Source: Desulfuromonadales bacterium
Lineage (GTDB): Bacteria > Desulfobacterota > Desulfuromonadia > Desulfuromonadales > UBA2197
NCBI GenBank assembly: GCA_014859605.1
Contig: JACUTW010000007.1
Span: 1-53,057, forward strand
Reading direction: 5' to 3'
DNA: 53,057 nt
The notes beneath the pieces were generated by a model. The model made no database searches. It was not told the DNA's origin and saw nothing but the letters and a program-made list of their open reading frames with translations. The number at the start of each line of letters is the position of its first letter. Position 1 is the first letter of the stretch. A program made the position numbers and the translations under genes. This document shows, one piece after another, positions 36,686-45,018 of this stretch.

Positions 36686-37770
36686 ATGAACGGGATCGCC
36701 CCGCTCGCTGCGGGGGCCAGAGAGGAGGTTCGATTGTCAGCTGGCATTACAATCTCACCGCGGGACTACGACGCAGTTCTGTTCGACCTTGACGGGGTAT
36801 TGACCAGGACGGCACAGGTGCATGCCTCGGCCTGGAAAAAGCTCTTTGACAGCTTCCTCCAAGAGCGCAGCACCCTTTGCGAGCGCCGACTGGTCTCGAT
36901 GGCCGACATGCATATCGGGGCGCTGGAGGTCTCGTTGACTGCTGAGAACTGGTCCGCCGGCGTTACGGTGCGTCGGCGATCGACGGACGTATCCTCAACG
37001 CCGGAGCCAGGCTCTACCGCAAATTCAACAACAAGCACCTCGAACCGTTGGTTAGTGAAATCGTTGGCGAGGACGGCGTCTGCTTGCTGGTGCGGACCTG
37101 CCAGTCGAATATTCATGTTGCCCAGGCGGCACGGACGCAAGCGTTCATCGCCGGGAAACTCCTTGGGGTCCGTCGGCAGATCATTGAGGAGCCGGGATAC
37201 ATTGGCCAGGAACTGAAGGTCGAACTCAAGCAAGGTGAAACCCTGGTGCTGGAGAAGTTGGCCACTTTCTATACCTCCCGCGATCACGCCATCTCGGAAT
37301 GCTCTCTGGAGGCGCGCCAGGCGATGACGCATAGCGGACGCTTCGAGGTCGTGCTGGCGCGTTCCGATCGGCTGCGAGCGATGAATTTCTTTGCGGAAGC
37401 ACTGCAAAGTGACACCAGCGATATCCAGCAGGGGACCACCGCCGAGGGCGTTCATCTTGGCGCCATGGCCGGGTCGGTCGACCTGATCCAGCGGGTCTCG
37501 ACGGGGATCGAGGTCAGGGGCAATCTCCTTCATCTCAACCCCGAATTGCCAAAGGAAATGAAGCGCCTTGATCTGCGTATCCGTTATCGAAGACATTCTC
37601 TCGATCTGCGCTTGACCCGCGACTCGCTGACGATCCGCGGGCGTGATGGCGCAGCCGCGCCGATCTCCTTGTGCATCGACAACAAAGTTTACAAATTCGT
37701 CAGCGGCACGACCCGCACCTTTCGATTGAACGACAAGGAAGCAGCTGAAAAGAATGAAGAAAATCGGTAA
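36686..37770 (+). pseudogene. Remnant of a HAD hydrolase-GH65 phosphorylase fusion
   Basis: The start encodes a beta-phosphoglucomutase-type HAD segment (YDAVLFDLDGVLTRTAQVHA). It runs straight into a GH65 N-terminal domain (MADMHIGALEVSLTAENWSA). A frameshift near 36970 moves the frame from that of 36686 to that of 37048, where the domain continues (AIDGRILNAGARLYRKFNNK). It then jumps to the GH65 C-terminus (AEGVHLGAMAGSVDLIQR). Intact HAD-GH65 proteins have ~1000 residues; here ~360 codons remain and the catalytic (alpha/alpha)6 barrel is gone. The intact gene likely acted on trehalose, kojibiose or a related disaccharide. Confidence 0.85.
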
Positions 37771-37800
37771 CAGCCCCCATTTTATCAGGAGGAATAAGCG

Positions 37801-38991
37801 ATGGAACAATTTTCCGGGACTTCAATGGCAACGCGTTATGACAGAGTCCTCCAGCTCTTTCAGAAACGGATAGAAGAGAAGATACCGCTCCCCATTGAGA
37901 TCCAGTTATGGGGAGAGCGCGTCTATCGTTTGGGAAAAGGTGAACCCGCCGTCAAGATATTGGTGAAGGACCGTCAGGGTCTGGCGGCCCTCAGCGAACT
38001 GGATGAGGTGAAGATTTGTGAAGCTTATATGGCCGGCAATCTCGATGTCACCGGTGACATGCTGGGCTTTGCCAGCCTACGCGGCCTGTTGAGCGACCAT
38101 CATCCCCTGCACTCACTGTGGCGGCGGATGGCGCCATTGTTCGTCGGACGGGTGCAGGCCGACCGGCAGGCGATTGCCGGTCACTATGACTTCAGCAACG
38201 AGTTCTATCTTAAGTTCATGGACACTACCCGTTGCTATTCGCAAGCCGTCTTCGCGCGCGACGATGAACCACTGGAGCGCGCCCAACATCGCAAACTCGA
38301 TTTTGCCATCGACGCCTGTCGACTCAAACCTGGAGATCGCGTCCTCGATGTCGGTGGCGGCTGGGGCAGTTTTACCGAGCAGGCCGGACGACGCGGCATT
38401 CAGGTCACGTCCCTGACGATTTCTCAACAGTCAGCGGCCTTCCTGACGGGCTTGATTGAGCAGCAACAACTTCCCTGCCGGGTGCTCAACCAGGACTTTT
38501 GGGAGCACACCGCAGCGGATCCTTACGATGCCATCGTCATTCTCGGGGTGATGGAACACCTGCCTGACTATCCGGCCGTACTCCGGCAGCTGCAAAGTCT
38601 GCTGAAACCGGGTGGACGCGTCTATCTCGATGCCAGCGCGATTCGTGAAAAGTATTCCAAGGCCACCTTTATCTCCCGCTACATCTTTCCAGGCGACCAT
38701 GTCTACTTCTGCTTGCACGCTTTTCTCGCCGCAGTAGCGAAAAGCAAACTGGAGGTGTTAGAGGTCCATAATGACCGGCATAGTTACTATCTTACCTGTA
38801 AGACCTGGGCAGAGAATCTTGATGCCGCCCGCGATGAAATTATCAGCCGTTGGGGCGAAATGATTTATCGTCGTTTTCGCCTCTATCTCTGGGGCTCGGC
38901 TCAAGCCTTTCGCAGTCGCGGCATGGATGCCTATCGGGTCGTTCTGGAGCATCCTGACGACAACGCCGACTTAAGCGCCGTTACGGGATGA
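37801..38991 (+). CDS. cfa: Cyclopropane-fatty-acyl-phospholipid synthase
   Basis: A 396-residue SAM-dependent enzyme that adds a methylene bridge to unsaturated acyl chains of membrane phospholipids. HYDFSNEFYLKFMDTTRCYS is the family substrate motif. VLDVGGGWGSF is the SAM site. MEHLPDYP and the C-terminal SYYLTCKTWAENLD are typical. The N-terminal ~130 residues form the lipid-binding domain. AGGAGGAATAAGCG precedes ATG 37801. Cfa is often a stress gene, in line with its neighbours. Confidence 0.92.
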   Translation: MEQFSGTSMATRYDRVLQLFQKRIEEKIPLPIEIQLWGERVYRLGKGEPAVKILVKDRQGLAALSELDEVKICEAYMAGNLDVTGDMLGFASLRGLLSDHHPLHSLWRRMAPLFVGRVQADRQAIAGHYDFSNEFYLKFMDTTRCYSQAVFARDDEPLERAQHRKLDFAIDACRLKPGDRVLDVGGGWGSFTEQAGRRGIQVTSLTISQQSAAFLTGLIEQQQLPCRVLNQDFWEHTAADPYDAIVILGVMEHLPDYPAVLRQLQSLLKPGGRVYLDASAIREKYSKATFISRYIFPGDHVYFCLHAFLAAVAKSKLEVLEVHNDRHSYYLTCKTWAENLDAARDEIISRWGEMIYRRFRLYLWGSAQAFRSRGMDAYRVVLEHPDDNADLSAVTG

Positions 38992-39109
38992 AGGGACGAC
39001 AGGTTAGTTGCGAAAACGGGAGCGGACGCGACCTCCCGTTATTAGCGCACGCACAAGCCGGCCTCGTGGAAACGGCCTGACGAAAACGTGCTGTAGAAAA
39101 GGAGAAAAA

Positions 39110-39587
39110 ATGAAACACATGAAAAACATATTGATTTTGAAGCCGATCAGGAACGCGCGGAAAGCCGCTGGCAGAGCGCTCGTTGCGCTCGTTGCCCTCT
39201 TCACCGCAGCCGCCGTATTGGGCGCCTCAGGATCCAGGCAATCTGCCTGACGATTATCTGCACCAAGCCTTGGTTGGGCAGCTGAAAACCCGGGAAGCAG
39301 TCTTCGAGTTACGGGTTCAACTCCAGACCGACCCGGTGGCGATGCCTGTCGAGGACGCGTCGATTGTGTGGGATGAAGCTCTCTCCATACCGATCCCGGT
39401 AGCTACCCTCACAATCGGGGTGCAGGACGTCGATTCGCTCGAAGGACTGACTCTGGCCGAGGAGTGCGAGACAATGGCTTTCTCACCCTGGAATGCTCTG
39501 GCCGAGCATCGGCCCCTGGGGGGAATCAACAGGCTGCGGGAGGCGGTTTATCTGGCCAGCCAGGCAAAGAGAGCGGCAAGGAGCTAA
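39110..39587 (+). pseudogene. Remnant of an exported catalase-like protein
   Basis: The first frame (from ATG 39110 with AAGGAG) encodes a signal-like helix (RALVALVALFTAAAVLGAS) and stops at 39250. The frame of 39183 then carries the C-terminal part of a heme catalase-like protein (MPVEDASIVWDEALSIPIPV, ending FSPWNALAEHRPLGGINRLR). The heme-binding core is missing. The two pieces are in different frames, so this looks like an internal deletion plus frameshift. Confidence 0.75.
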
Positions 39588-39605
39588 GCAAAGAGGAGAT
39601 GGCTT

Positions 39606-39764
39606 ATGGATTTTGTCAGAATTATTATTGCGATCATCCTTCCCCCTTTAGGTGTCTTTCTTCAGGTGGGAATTGGCGGTGCTTTTTGGTTGAACATTCT
39701 CCTGACCCTTTTAGGCTACATTCCCGGCATCGTCCACGCGGTCTGGATCATTGCTAAACGATAA
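39606..39764 (+). CDS. Pmp3/YqaE-family membrane peptide
   Basis: A 52-residue protein of two membrane helices (MDFVRIIIAIILPPLGVFLQ; FWLNILLTLLGYIPGIVHAV). LPPLGVFLQVG and LTLLGYIPGIVHA are the family signature. Homologues affect membrane potential and salt tolerance. Start 39606 is preceded by AGGAGATGGCTT. Confidence 0.9.
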   Translation: MDFVRIIIAIILPPLGVFLQVGIGGAFWLNILLTLLGYIPGIVHAVWIIAKR

Positions 39765-39847
39765 TTGTGAGATAAGCTCTTTATGAAAGAAAGGTTAACA
39801 TAAGGATCGTAGACGATCCGATCACACCTAAGAAAGGAGAAATTGAG

Positions 39848-39922
39848 ATGAACAATATTTTTTACATCATTGGTGTCATTGTTGTGGTGCTTTTCATCTT
39901 AGCCTTTTTTGGATTTCGGTAG
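39848..39922 (+). CDS. 24-residue membrane mini-protein
   Basis: A single hydrophobic helix (NNIFYIIGVIVVVLFILAFF) ending in GFR. AAAGGAG is well placed before ATG 39848. A related mini-protein of 21 residues is at 41490. Short, but the ribosome binding site, composition and duplication support a real gene. Unknown function. Confidence 0.65.
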   Translation: MNNIFYIIGVIVVVLFILAFFGFR

Positions 39923-40064
39923 AATTGCCCACGAAGAGTGAAGGGTAGACCTTGGTTCCAGTGCAATAAAGGACTTTCAGGAGGGACCGGCAGCCGGTCC
40001 TGGTGGCCGGCAGCCGGCTTCGCGCCGGGGATGCCAGCGGTGCATTTGCTACCCTGGCAGCGAA

Positions 40065-40355
40065 ATGTGCCTACGGGATTGTGACGGAATCGTGGCGCTC
40101 AACAGCACTATCGAGTTGATGAACGACCTTGGACGCCCCCGCGGCGATATGTGGGAAGTCGCCCTGTGGGAAGATGTGCTCACCGTAGATGGCACAAACT
40201 GCTATTACACCTATCAGGTGGACAACCAATCCTTCGCCATTCCCGAGAACATCGATGCGATCCGCGCCCTTGCCGGCAGCGTGGAGGACGGACGGGAATC
40301 GATCCAGATGACGAACGAAGCCCTCGGCATCAAACGCAATTTCATTGCGCAGTAA
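40065..40355 (+). CDS. Unrecognised protein, possibly a fragment
   Basis: A 96-residue reading frame (ALNSTIELMNDLGRPRGDMW, VDNQSFAIPENIDAIRALAG, ending NFIAQ). It has no ribosome binding site at ATG 40065. In the adjacent frame just upstream, DASGAFATLAAKCAYGIVTE looks more protein-like than the first residues here, so it may be the 3' end of a frameshifted gene. Not matched to a family. Confidence 0.4.
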   Translation: MCLRDCDGIVALNSTIELMNDLGRPRGDMWEVALWEDVLTVDGTNCYYTYQVDNQSFAIPENIDAIRALAGSVEDGRESIQMTNEALGIKRNFIAQ

Positions 40356-40404
40356 GCTGTTGTGGAATGCCCGTGAACCCATTCCCGATTCGGCGGGTAT
40401 TGAG

Positions 40405-40596
40405 AGGTCAGGAGCGGGAAATTGTGAAGAGAATATCAGCAGAGCAGGTGCGCTTTCTTTCCGCTCCTATGACCAGACTTACGGGAGTATCGGCGCGGTC
40501 ATCGCCCTGCTCTTCTGGCTGTACGCCAGCGCCTTCGTGATTCTCCTCGGTGGCGAGCTCAACGCCCGCTTACGGGAAAGGCGCCATCAAATGTGA
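40405..40596 (+). pseudogene. Decayed duplicate of the BrkB-family gene
   Basis: The leader GAGGTCAGGAGCGG and GTGAAGA at 40424 copy the start of the gene at 35277. A short piece CAGGTGCGCTTTCTTTCCGC matches ~35685-35704 and is joined to TCCTATGACCAGACTTACGG, which matches from 36006. Two large internal deletions, the second of ~301 bp, destroy the frame. The end encodes the intact family C-terminus YDQTYGSIGAVIALLFWLYA in another frame. Confidence 0.88.
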
Positions 40597-40711
40597 CGGT
40601 TATGTCAGGTGTGATGGATTCCTCCACGGTTTCAATTTTTCCCCCACCCAAGTAATTTCAATATTTTCTTTATAATCAGATATTTGCGATATCACCATCC
40701 GTCCCTCCGCT

Positions 40712-40728
40712 CTGGCACGCTAGTTGTA
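40712..40728 (+). promoter_or_regulatory. Sigma-54-like promoter
   Basis: CTGGCACGCTAGTTGTA has a perfect -24 TGGCAC and a -12 TTGTA, one base off TTGCA. It lies 101 bases before the small lipoprotein start at 40829 on the same strand. Confidence 0.4.
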
Positions 40729-40828
40729 ATTCATCTGTCATGTCAGCACATGAGCAGTTTCTGTCAACCGCCATAGTAAGCATCGCTCATCTTGTCCCCG
40801 CAGCAAACATTGAAAGGGAGTATGCCCC

Positions 40829-40975
40829 ATGAAAAAAGCACTTTTACTCAAACTGACCATTCTCTTGATGATCTTCTCGACATTGTCGGGTTGCCTCTGG
40901 GTCGAACCAATCGGCTACCGTGATGGTGGTTCCCATGGTGGAGATCGCGGCAATCATCGCGGCAATAAACATTAA
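40829..40975 (+). CDS. Small Gly/His-rich lipoprotein
   Basis: A 48-residue protein with a signal and lipobox (TILLMIFSTLSGC, Cys22) and a short tail rich in Gly, His, Arg and Asp (GGSHGGDRGNHRGNKH). AAGGGAG precedes ATG 40829. A similar GHRGDDSNGHAG-coding stretch without a start occurs near 41040. Unknown function; metal binding or RNA-independent charge roles are possible. Confidence 0.65.
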   Translation: MKKALLLKLTILLMIFSTLSGCLWVEPIGYRDGGSHGGDRGNHRGNKH

Positions 40976-41220
40976 TGTCATTTAGTTTCCGGTCATTAGC
41001 ATCATAAGGGACTCTGTTGCAGCTGGAGAGTGTTTAATGGCCATCGCGGCGACGACAGTAACGGTCACGCCGGGCTCCCGTCAAATATGACAGTTGAGCG
41101 TTGCGATATCCCGACATAACAGAACAACAGGACGGACCTTGCATTTTGTGATCTTGGCGTTATTTTTAAAAGAAACAAAAAAAGCAGCAAGAAATCCAAC
41201 GTCACCAGAAGGAGGCTACC

Positions 41221-41400
41221 ATGAAGTCAAGCATCAGGGACAAGACTGAAGGTACACTGCATCAAGTGAAAGGATCGGTTAAGGAGGTCGCGGGCAAACT
41301 CTCCCATAATCGGAAACTGGAAGCTGAAGGGACCGTTGAAAAGGTCGAAGGAAAAGCGCAGACCAAGGTCGGTCAGGTCAAGAAGGTTTTAGGGAAATAA
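41221..41400 (+). CDS. CsbD-family stress protein (copy 2)
   Basis: A 59-residue protein (MKSSIRDKTEGTLHQVKGSV, ending QVKKVLGK) of the same length and plan as 19287-19466; roughly half the residues match. AAGGAGGCTACC precedes the ATG. Confidence 0.9.
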   Translation: MKSSIRDKTEGTLHQVKGSVKEVAGKLSHNRKLEAEGTVEKVEGKAQTKVGQVKKVLGK

Positions 41401-41489
41401 CGCTTCAACCCGAACCCTGAAACATAAGTTCCAGAGCGACTGCCGAAGGTATTGATAAAGTCATGACCGGCAGTAGAAAGGAGTAAACA

Positions 41490-41555
41490 ATGGGATTCAT
41501 TATTGCGGTATTGGTTGTGGTAATTTTGGTGATCGTTATTATGAGAATTACTTGA
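41490..41555 (+). CDS. 21-residue membrane mini-protein
   Basis: Almost entirely hydrophobic (GFIIAVLVVVILVIVIMRIT) with AAAGGAG before ATG 41490. It is similar in design to the mini-protein at 39848. Unknown function. Confidence 0.55.
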   Translation: MGFIIAVLVVVILVIVIMRIT

Positions 41556-41594
41556 TCATGGGGTTGCAGCAGGACCCTGTCAGTGACGATGATG

Positions 41595-41634
41595 CGCTCC
41601 GGAGAGCAGGGCTTTTACTCCACTCTCCGGAGCG
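41595..41634. terminator. Hairpin after the mini-protein gene
   Basis: CGCTCCGGAGAG (41595-41606) and CTCTCCGGAGCG (41623-41634) form a perfect 12 bp stem with a 16-base loop. There is no T run. It lies just before the ABC transporter genes. Confidence 0.5.
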
Positions 41635-41676
41635 TAATCTATTATGGCCTGCTGAAGTTAAAGATGGAGAGCTCTC

Positions 41677-42360
41677 GTGCTGATTGAGATTCATAATCTT
41701 ACCAAAGTTTACGATGCAGACAGAGGGTTGCAACCGATCAATCTGACGATCGAAACCGGGGAGCTGGTTGCCGTCATTGGTCACAATGGCGCGGGAAAAT
41801 CGACTTTTCTCAAGATGCTGGCGAGTTGGCATCTTCCCGATAGCGGCGAGGTGATCATCGACGGGATCGATCTGAAAAACCGGGTGGCGGTGGCGAGGAA
41901 GATCGGTTTTGTTCCGGAAGTTCCGAATCTTTTTGAATTTTTTTCGGTTGAATACAATCTGAAAATATTTGCCCGCCTTTTTCAGGTCCCCTTTCTACGC
42001 ATCGAAGAAATCCTTCAGGAATTCGATCTGGGCAATTTCCGGAAAAACAGGGTGCAGATCTTATCCAAAGGGTTAAGGCAAAGGGTCAGCATCGGCCGTG
42101 CTTTGTTAGCTGATCCGCCGATCCTGCTCTTTGATGAACCGACTTCGGGCCTCGATTTTGACATGACCAAAGAGATTTACCGCATGATTAAAACCTTTCA
42201 TGCCGCCGGCAAGACCATCATCTTTACCTCGCACCGCCCGGAAGAGATCAAGACTCTGGCCACCCGTGTGATTATGCTCCATCAAGGGAATCTGGTCTTT
42301 GATGGTCCGCCCCGGGAATATTTCCAATCGGAAGTTTATGAAAAGTTGTGTCTATTATGA
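41677..42360 (+). CDS. ABC transporter ATP-binding protein
   Basis: A 227-residue ABC ATPase: Walker A GHNGAGKST, signature LSKGLRQRVSIGRAL, Walker B ILLFDEPTSGLDF, switch His in FTSHRPEE. It resembles ATPases of ABC-2 type exporters (NatA/CcmA-like group). GTG start at 41677; GGAGAG upstream. The stop overlaps the permease start. Confidence 0.92.
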   Translation: MLIEIHNLTKVYDADRGLQPINLTIETGELVAVIGHNGAGKSTFLKMLASWHLPDSGEVIIDGIDLKNRVAVARKIGFVPEVPNLFEFFSVEYNLKIFARLFQVPFLRIEEILQEFDLGNFRKNRVQILSKGLRQRVSIGRALLADPPILLFDEPTSGLDFDMTKEIYRMIKTFHAAGKTIIFTSHRPEEIKTLATRVIMLHQGNLVFDGPPREYFQSEVYEKLCLL

Positions 42361-43385
42361 TGAAAAATATCATGACGTTGACTTTCAACGATTTGGCCAT
42401 CGCCTTTAAAAACAAGACGATATTTCTGATAATTTTCATTCCGCTCTTTGTCTTTTTCTCTTTGAAATTGGTCGACAGCGCCCCGACCGACATTAAAAAA
42501 ATAAGAGTAGGGCTGATTCAAGATGCAATCTACGCCCCGGTCATCCTCCAAACTATTGTTTCGTCCGATGGCATCTTTACCGTGTCGCGGGTTTCCAGTG
42601 AAGAAGAAGGTAAAAGCTGGGTCAAGGAAAAGAGATTGGACGGACTGCTGCTGCCGGCTGAAAATAGAGAGAACGGTTTGATCCTGGTCGTTCTGGAAAA
42701 AGGATCGTTACAGGCCCTTTCCATTATCGAAAGTTTTTCAGCACTACAGAATCTGGTCGAAGGAAAGAACCTCAACTGGATTGCCGATATTCAGTCCCTG
42801 CAGCAAGGGGGGATTCAGAAGCAGACCCTGCCGACCTGGATTCTCATGCTGGTCCTGCTCGTCGGGTTTATTATCATGCCGGCGCAAGTTGCCGAAGAAA
42901 AAGAAAAAAAACTGCTGATCGCCCTACTGCAAACACCGATGCGCGAGGTTGAGTGGTTGATCGCCAAGGTCCTCTCCGGTATGGTTCTGATCCTCACCGC
43001 CGTGATTATCTTGCAAGTCATGTGTCAGTTCGAGATCGGCAACATCCCGAGTTATATTGCATTTATCCTGGTGGGCAGCTTTTGTTTCAGCTCTTACGGC
43101 ATCTTTCTCGGCTTTTTATGCCGTAATCAGGCGAGCGCTAGAACTTTGGGGGTTTTATTCTATCTCCCCCATCTTATCCCGTCGGCTTTATCCGATTTCT
43201 CGCAAAAGTTAACCTCCATTGCGACTTTTTTACCGTCCTATCAGCTTTACGAGCCGATAAAGAATATCCTCCTCAATGACGGCCACATCTCCAACCTTTC
43301 CCTCGAATGGATCAGCTTGCTGTGCGTCGGACTCCTCACCTTCCTCTTCTCCTATCTCTTGATGAAAAGACGCTGGCTGATGTAA
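42357..43385 (+). CDS. ABC-2-type permease
   Basis: A 342-residue membrane protein: one N-terminal helix (~19-35), a ~130-residue extracytoplasmic domain (IRVGLIQDAIYAPVILQTIV), then five or six helices with the QVAEEKEKKLLIALLQTPM loop typical of ABC-2 permeases. Similar to NatB-type subunits; the substrate is unknown. Two ATG codons overlap the ATPase stop, so translation is coupled. Confidence 0.88.
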   Translation: MMKNIMTLTFNDLAIAFKNKTIFLIIFIPLFVFFSLKLVDSAPTDIKKIRVGLIQDAIYAPVILQTIVSSDGIFTVSRVSSEEEGKSWVKEKRLDGLLLPAENRENGLILVVLEKGSLQALSIIESFSALQNLVEGKNLNWIADIQSLQQGGIQKQTLPTWILMLVLLVGFIIMPAQVAEEKEKKLLIALLQTPMREVEWLIAKVLSGMVLILTAVIILQVMCQFEIGNIPSYIAFILVGSFCFSSYGIFLGFLCRNQASARTLGVLFYLPHLIPSALSDFSQKLTSIATFLPSYQLYEPIKNILLNDGHISNLSLEWISLLCVGLLTFLFSYLLMKRRWLM

Positions 43386-43392
43386 ACCTGGG

Positions 43393-43595
43393 GTAACTAT
43401 TCAGCATACCAAGAAAAAACCTTTATTTAACAGGGATGAACAGGATGAAAGGGATAACGGCAAAAATCAAAGCGACTATTTCTTGGTTTTAAACCTAAAG
43501 TGTCTTTATGGTTTATGTTTATCCCCTTTATCCCTTGTATCCCTGTTAAATAGCATTTGTTTTGTTTTGGTTGTTCGAACATGCTGAATAGTTAC
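43393..43595. repeat. Dispersed element, family A copy 4, with perfect 15 bp terminal repeats
   Basis: GTAACTATTCAGCAT (43393-43407) and ATGCTGAATAGTTAC (43581-43595) are perfect inverted ends of a 203 bp element. Inside are ACAGGGATGAACAGGATGAA and CCCCTTTATCCCTTGTATCC, again inverted. It encodes nothing. The outer word links it to family B. Confidence 0.85.
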
Positions 43596-43652
43596 AACCT
43601 GGGCAGATCAATGCAGCAAAAGCGATAAACCGATGTCCGATGGGAGACTCCG

Positions 43653-44975
43653 ATGGCCATCATCAAGCCGGTATTTTTGTCATTTCTGCTGGTCTCTTTA
43701 TCGATCCTCAACGGCTGCACCACCTTGCCGGATGTCTCCGCCGTGATCGATGCGGCGCCTGCCGCACAAAAGTCCCGTTCGGTCGAACCGATGGAGATTC
43801 TCGCAGGCCATATGGCGGTCGTCGAGTCGATCACTGAGAGCCCCTTGACCAAAGGGAATAAGGTCACGCTGCTGGTGGACGGACAAGCGACCTATGCCGC
43901 CATGTTCCAGGCTCTGGAAAGCGCCAAAGACCACATCAATCTGGAAAGTTACATCATTGAAGATGGGGAGATCGGCCACAAATTTGCGGAGCTGCTGCTG
44001 AAAAAACAGCGGCAGGGGGTGCAGGTCCATGTCATCTACGACAGCCTTGGCAGCATGCTGACGCCCGATGCTTTTTTTCAGCGCCTGCGGGACGAAGGAA
44101 TTCAGGTGGTCGCCTTCAATCCCCTCAATCCCCTGACGGTTGGGAAAAAATGGGGGTTGACCCCCCACCGCGACCACCGCAAAATTCTGATCGTCGACGG
44201 CAAAGTCGCCATTATCGGCGGGGTCAACATCAGCAATGTCTACTCAAGTACTCCCTTCAAGCGGGGGAAGAACGAAAAAATACCGATCCACTGGCGCGAC
44301 ACCGACGTGCAAATCGAAGGCCCGGCCGTGGCGGAATTGCAGCAACTCTTCCTTGACACCTGGATGATGCAGCGGGGAGAAAAACCCGCCCTGCGCAACT
44401 ATTTCCCGGTTCCGCAAGAAGCAGGGAGAGCCCTGGTACGGGTGATCGGCAGCACGCCGGGAGAGAGCAACCGGGTGCCGTTTATTGTTTATGTGTCGGC
44501 GATCTCCTTTGCTGAAAAATCGGTTCACCTGACCAATTCCTATTTCTTCCCGGACAAGCAGATCATCAAGGCCCTGACGGATGCCGCCCGGCGCGGCGTT
44601 GAGGTCAAGATCATCCTCCCCGGCATTACCGATTCGCTGCTGGCCTTGCATGCGCAGAGGTCTTACTACACCAAGCTGTTAAAATCGGGAGTACAGCTCT
44701 ATGAGCACAGTGATTCCCTGCTGCACGCCAAAACAGCGGTCATCGACAGTGTCTGGGCAACAGTCGGCTCGACCAACATGGACTACTTGAGCCTGTTAAA
44801 TAACAACGAGGTGAATGCGATTATCCTGAACAAGGAATTTGCCGCCGAAATGGAGAAGATGTTTGCCGGGGATCTGGCGGATTCAAAGCAGATTCACTGG
44901 GAGGAATGGAAAAAGCGGCCGTTGCTCCCCCGGGCCAGGGAGTGGTTTGTTCGTTTGTTTGTCCGCTGGTTGTAA
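43653..44975 (+). CDS. Phospholipase D-family lipoprotein (cardiolipin synthase-like)
   Basis: A 440-residue protein. The signal ends in a lipobox (LSILNGC, Cys22). Two HKD motifs are complete: HRKILIVDG and HAKTAVIDS, with GGVNISNVY and GSTNMDYLSLLNNNE following. The closest fit is the ClsA/ClsC-like cardiolipin synthase group, but a lipoprotein signal is unusual for those; a periplasmic phospholipase or nuclease remains possible. GGGAGACTCCG precedes ATG 43653. Confidence 0.87.
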   Translation: MAIIKPVFLSFLLVSLSILNGCTTLPDVSAVIDAAPAAQKSRSVEPMEILAGHMAVVESITESPLTKGNKVTLLVDGQATYAAMFQALESAKDHINLESYIIEDGEIGHKFAELLLKKQRQGVQVHVIYDSLGSMLTPDAFFQRLRDEGIQVVAFNPLNPLTVGKKWGLTPHRDHRKILIVDGKVAIIGGVNISNVYSSTPFKRGKNEKIPIHWRDTDVQIEGPAVAELQQLFLDTWMMQRGEKPALRNYFPVPQEAGRALVRVIGSTPGESNRVPFIVYVSAISFAEKSVHLTNSYFFPDKQIIKALTDAARRGVEVKIILPGITDSLLALHAQRSYYTKLLKSGVQLYEHSDSLLHAKTAVIDSVWATVGSTNMDYLSLLNNNEVNAIILNKEFAAEMEKMFAGDLADSKQIHWEEWKKRPLLPRAREWFVRLFVRWL

Positions 44976-45018
44976 TGGAGCGAAAATAGCTGAGTTGCGT
45001 TCGCAATGTTTTGCAAGC

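Noticed and set aside
43595-43615. Sigma-54 promoter before the phospholipase D-like gene
   Set aside because: GG-N10-GC spacing can be found, but both elements are poor (TGGGCA and ATGCA).
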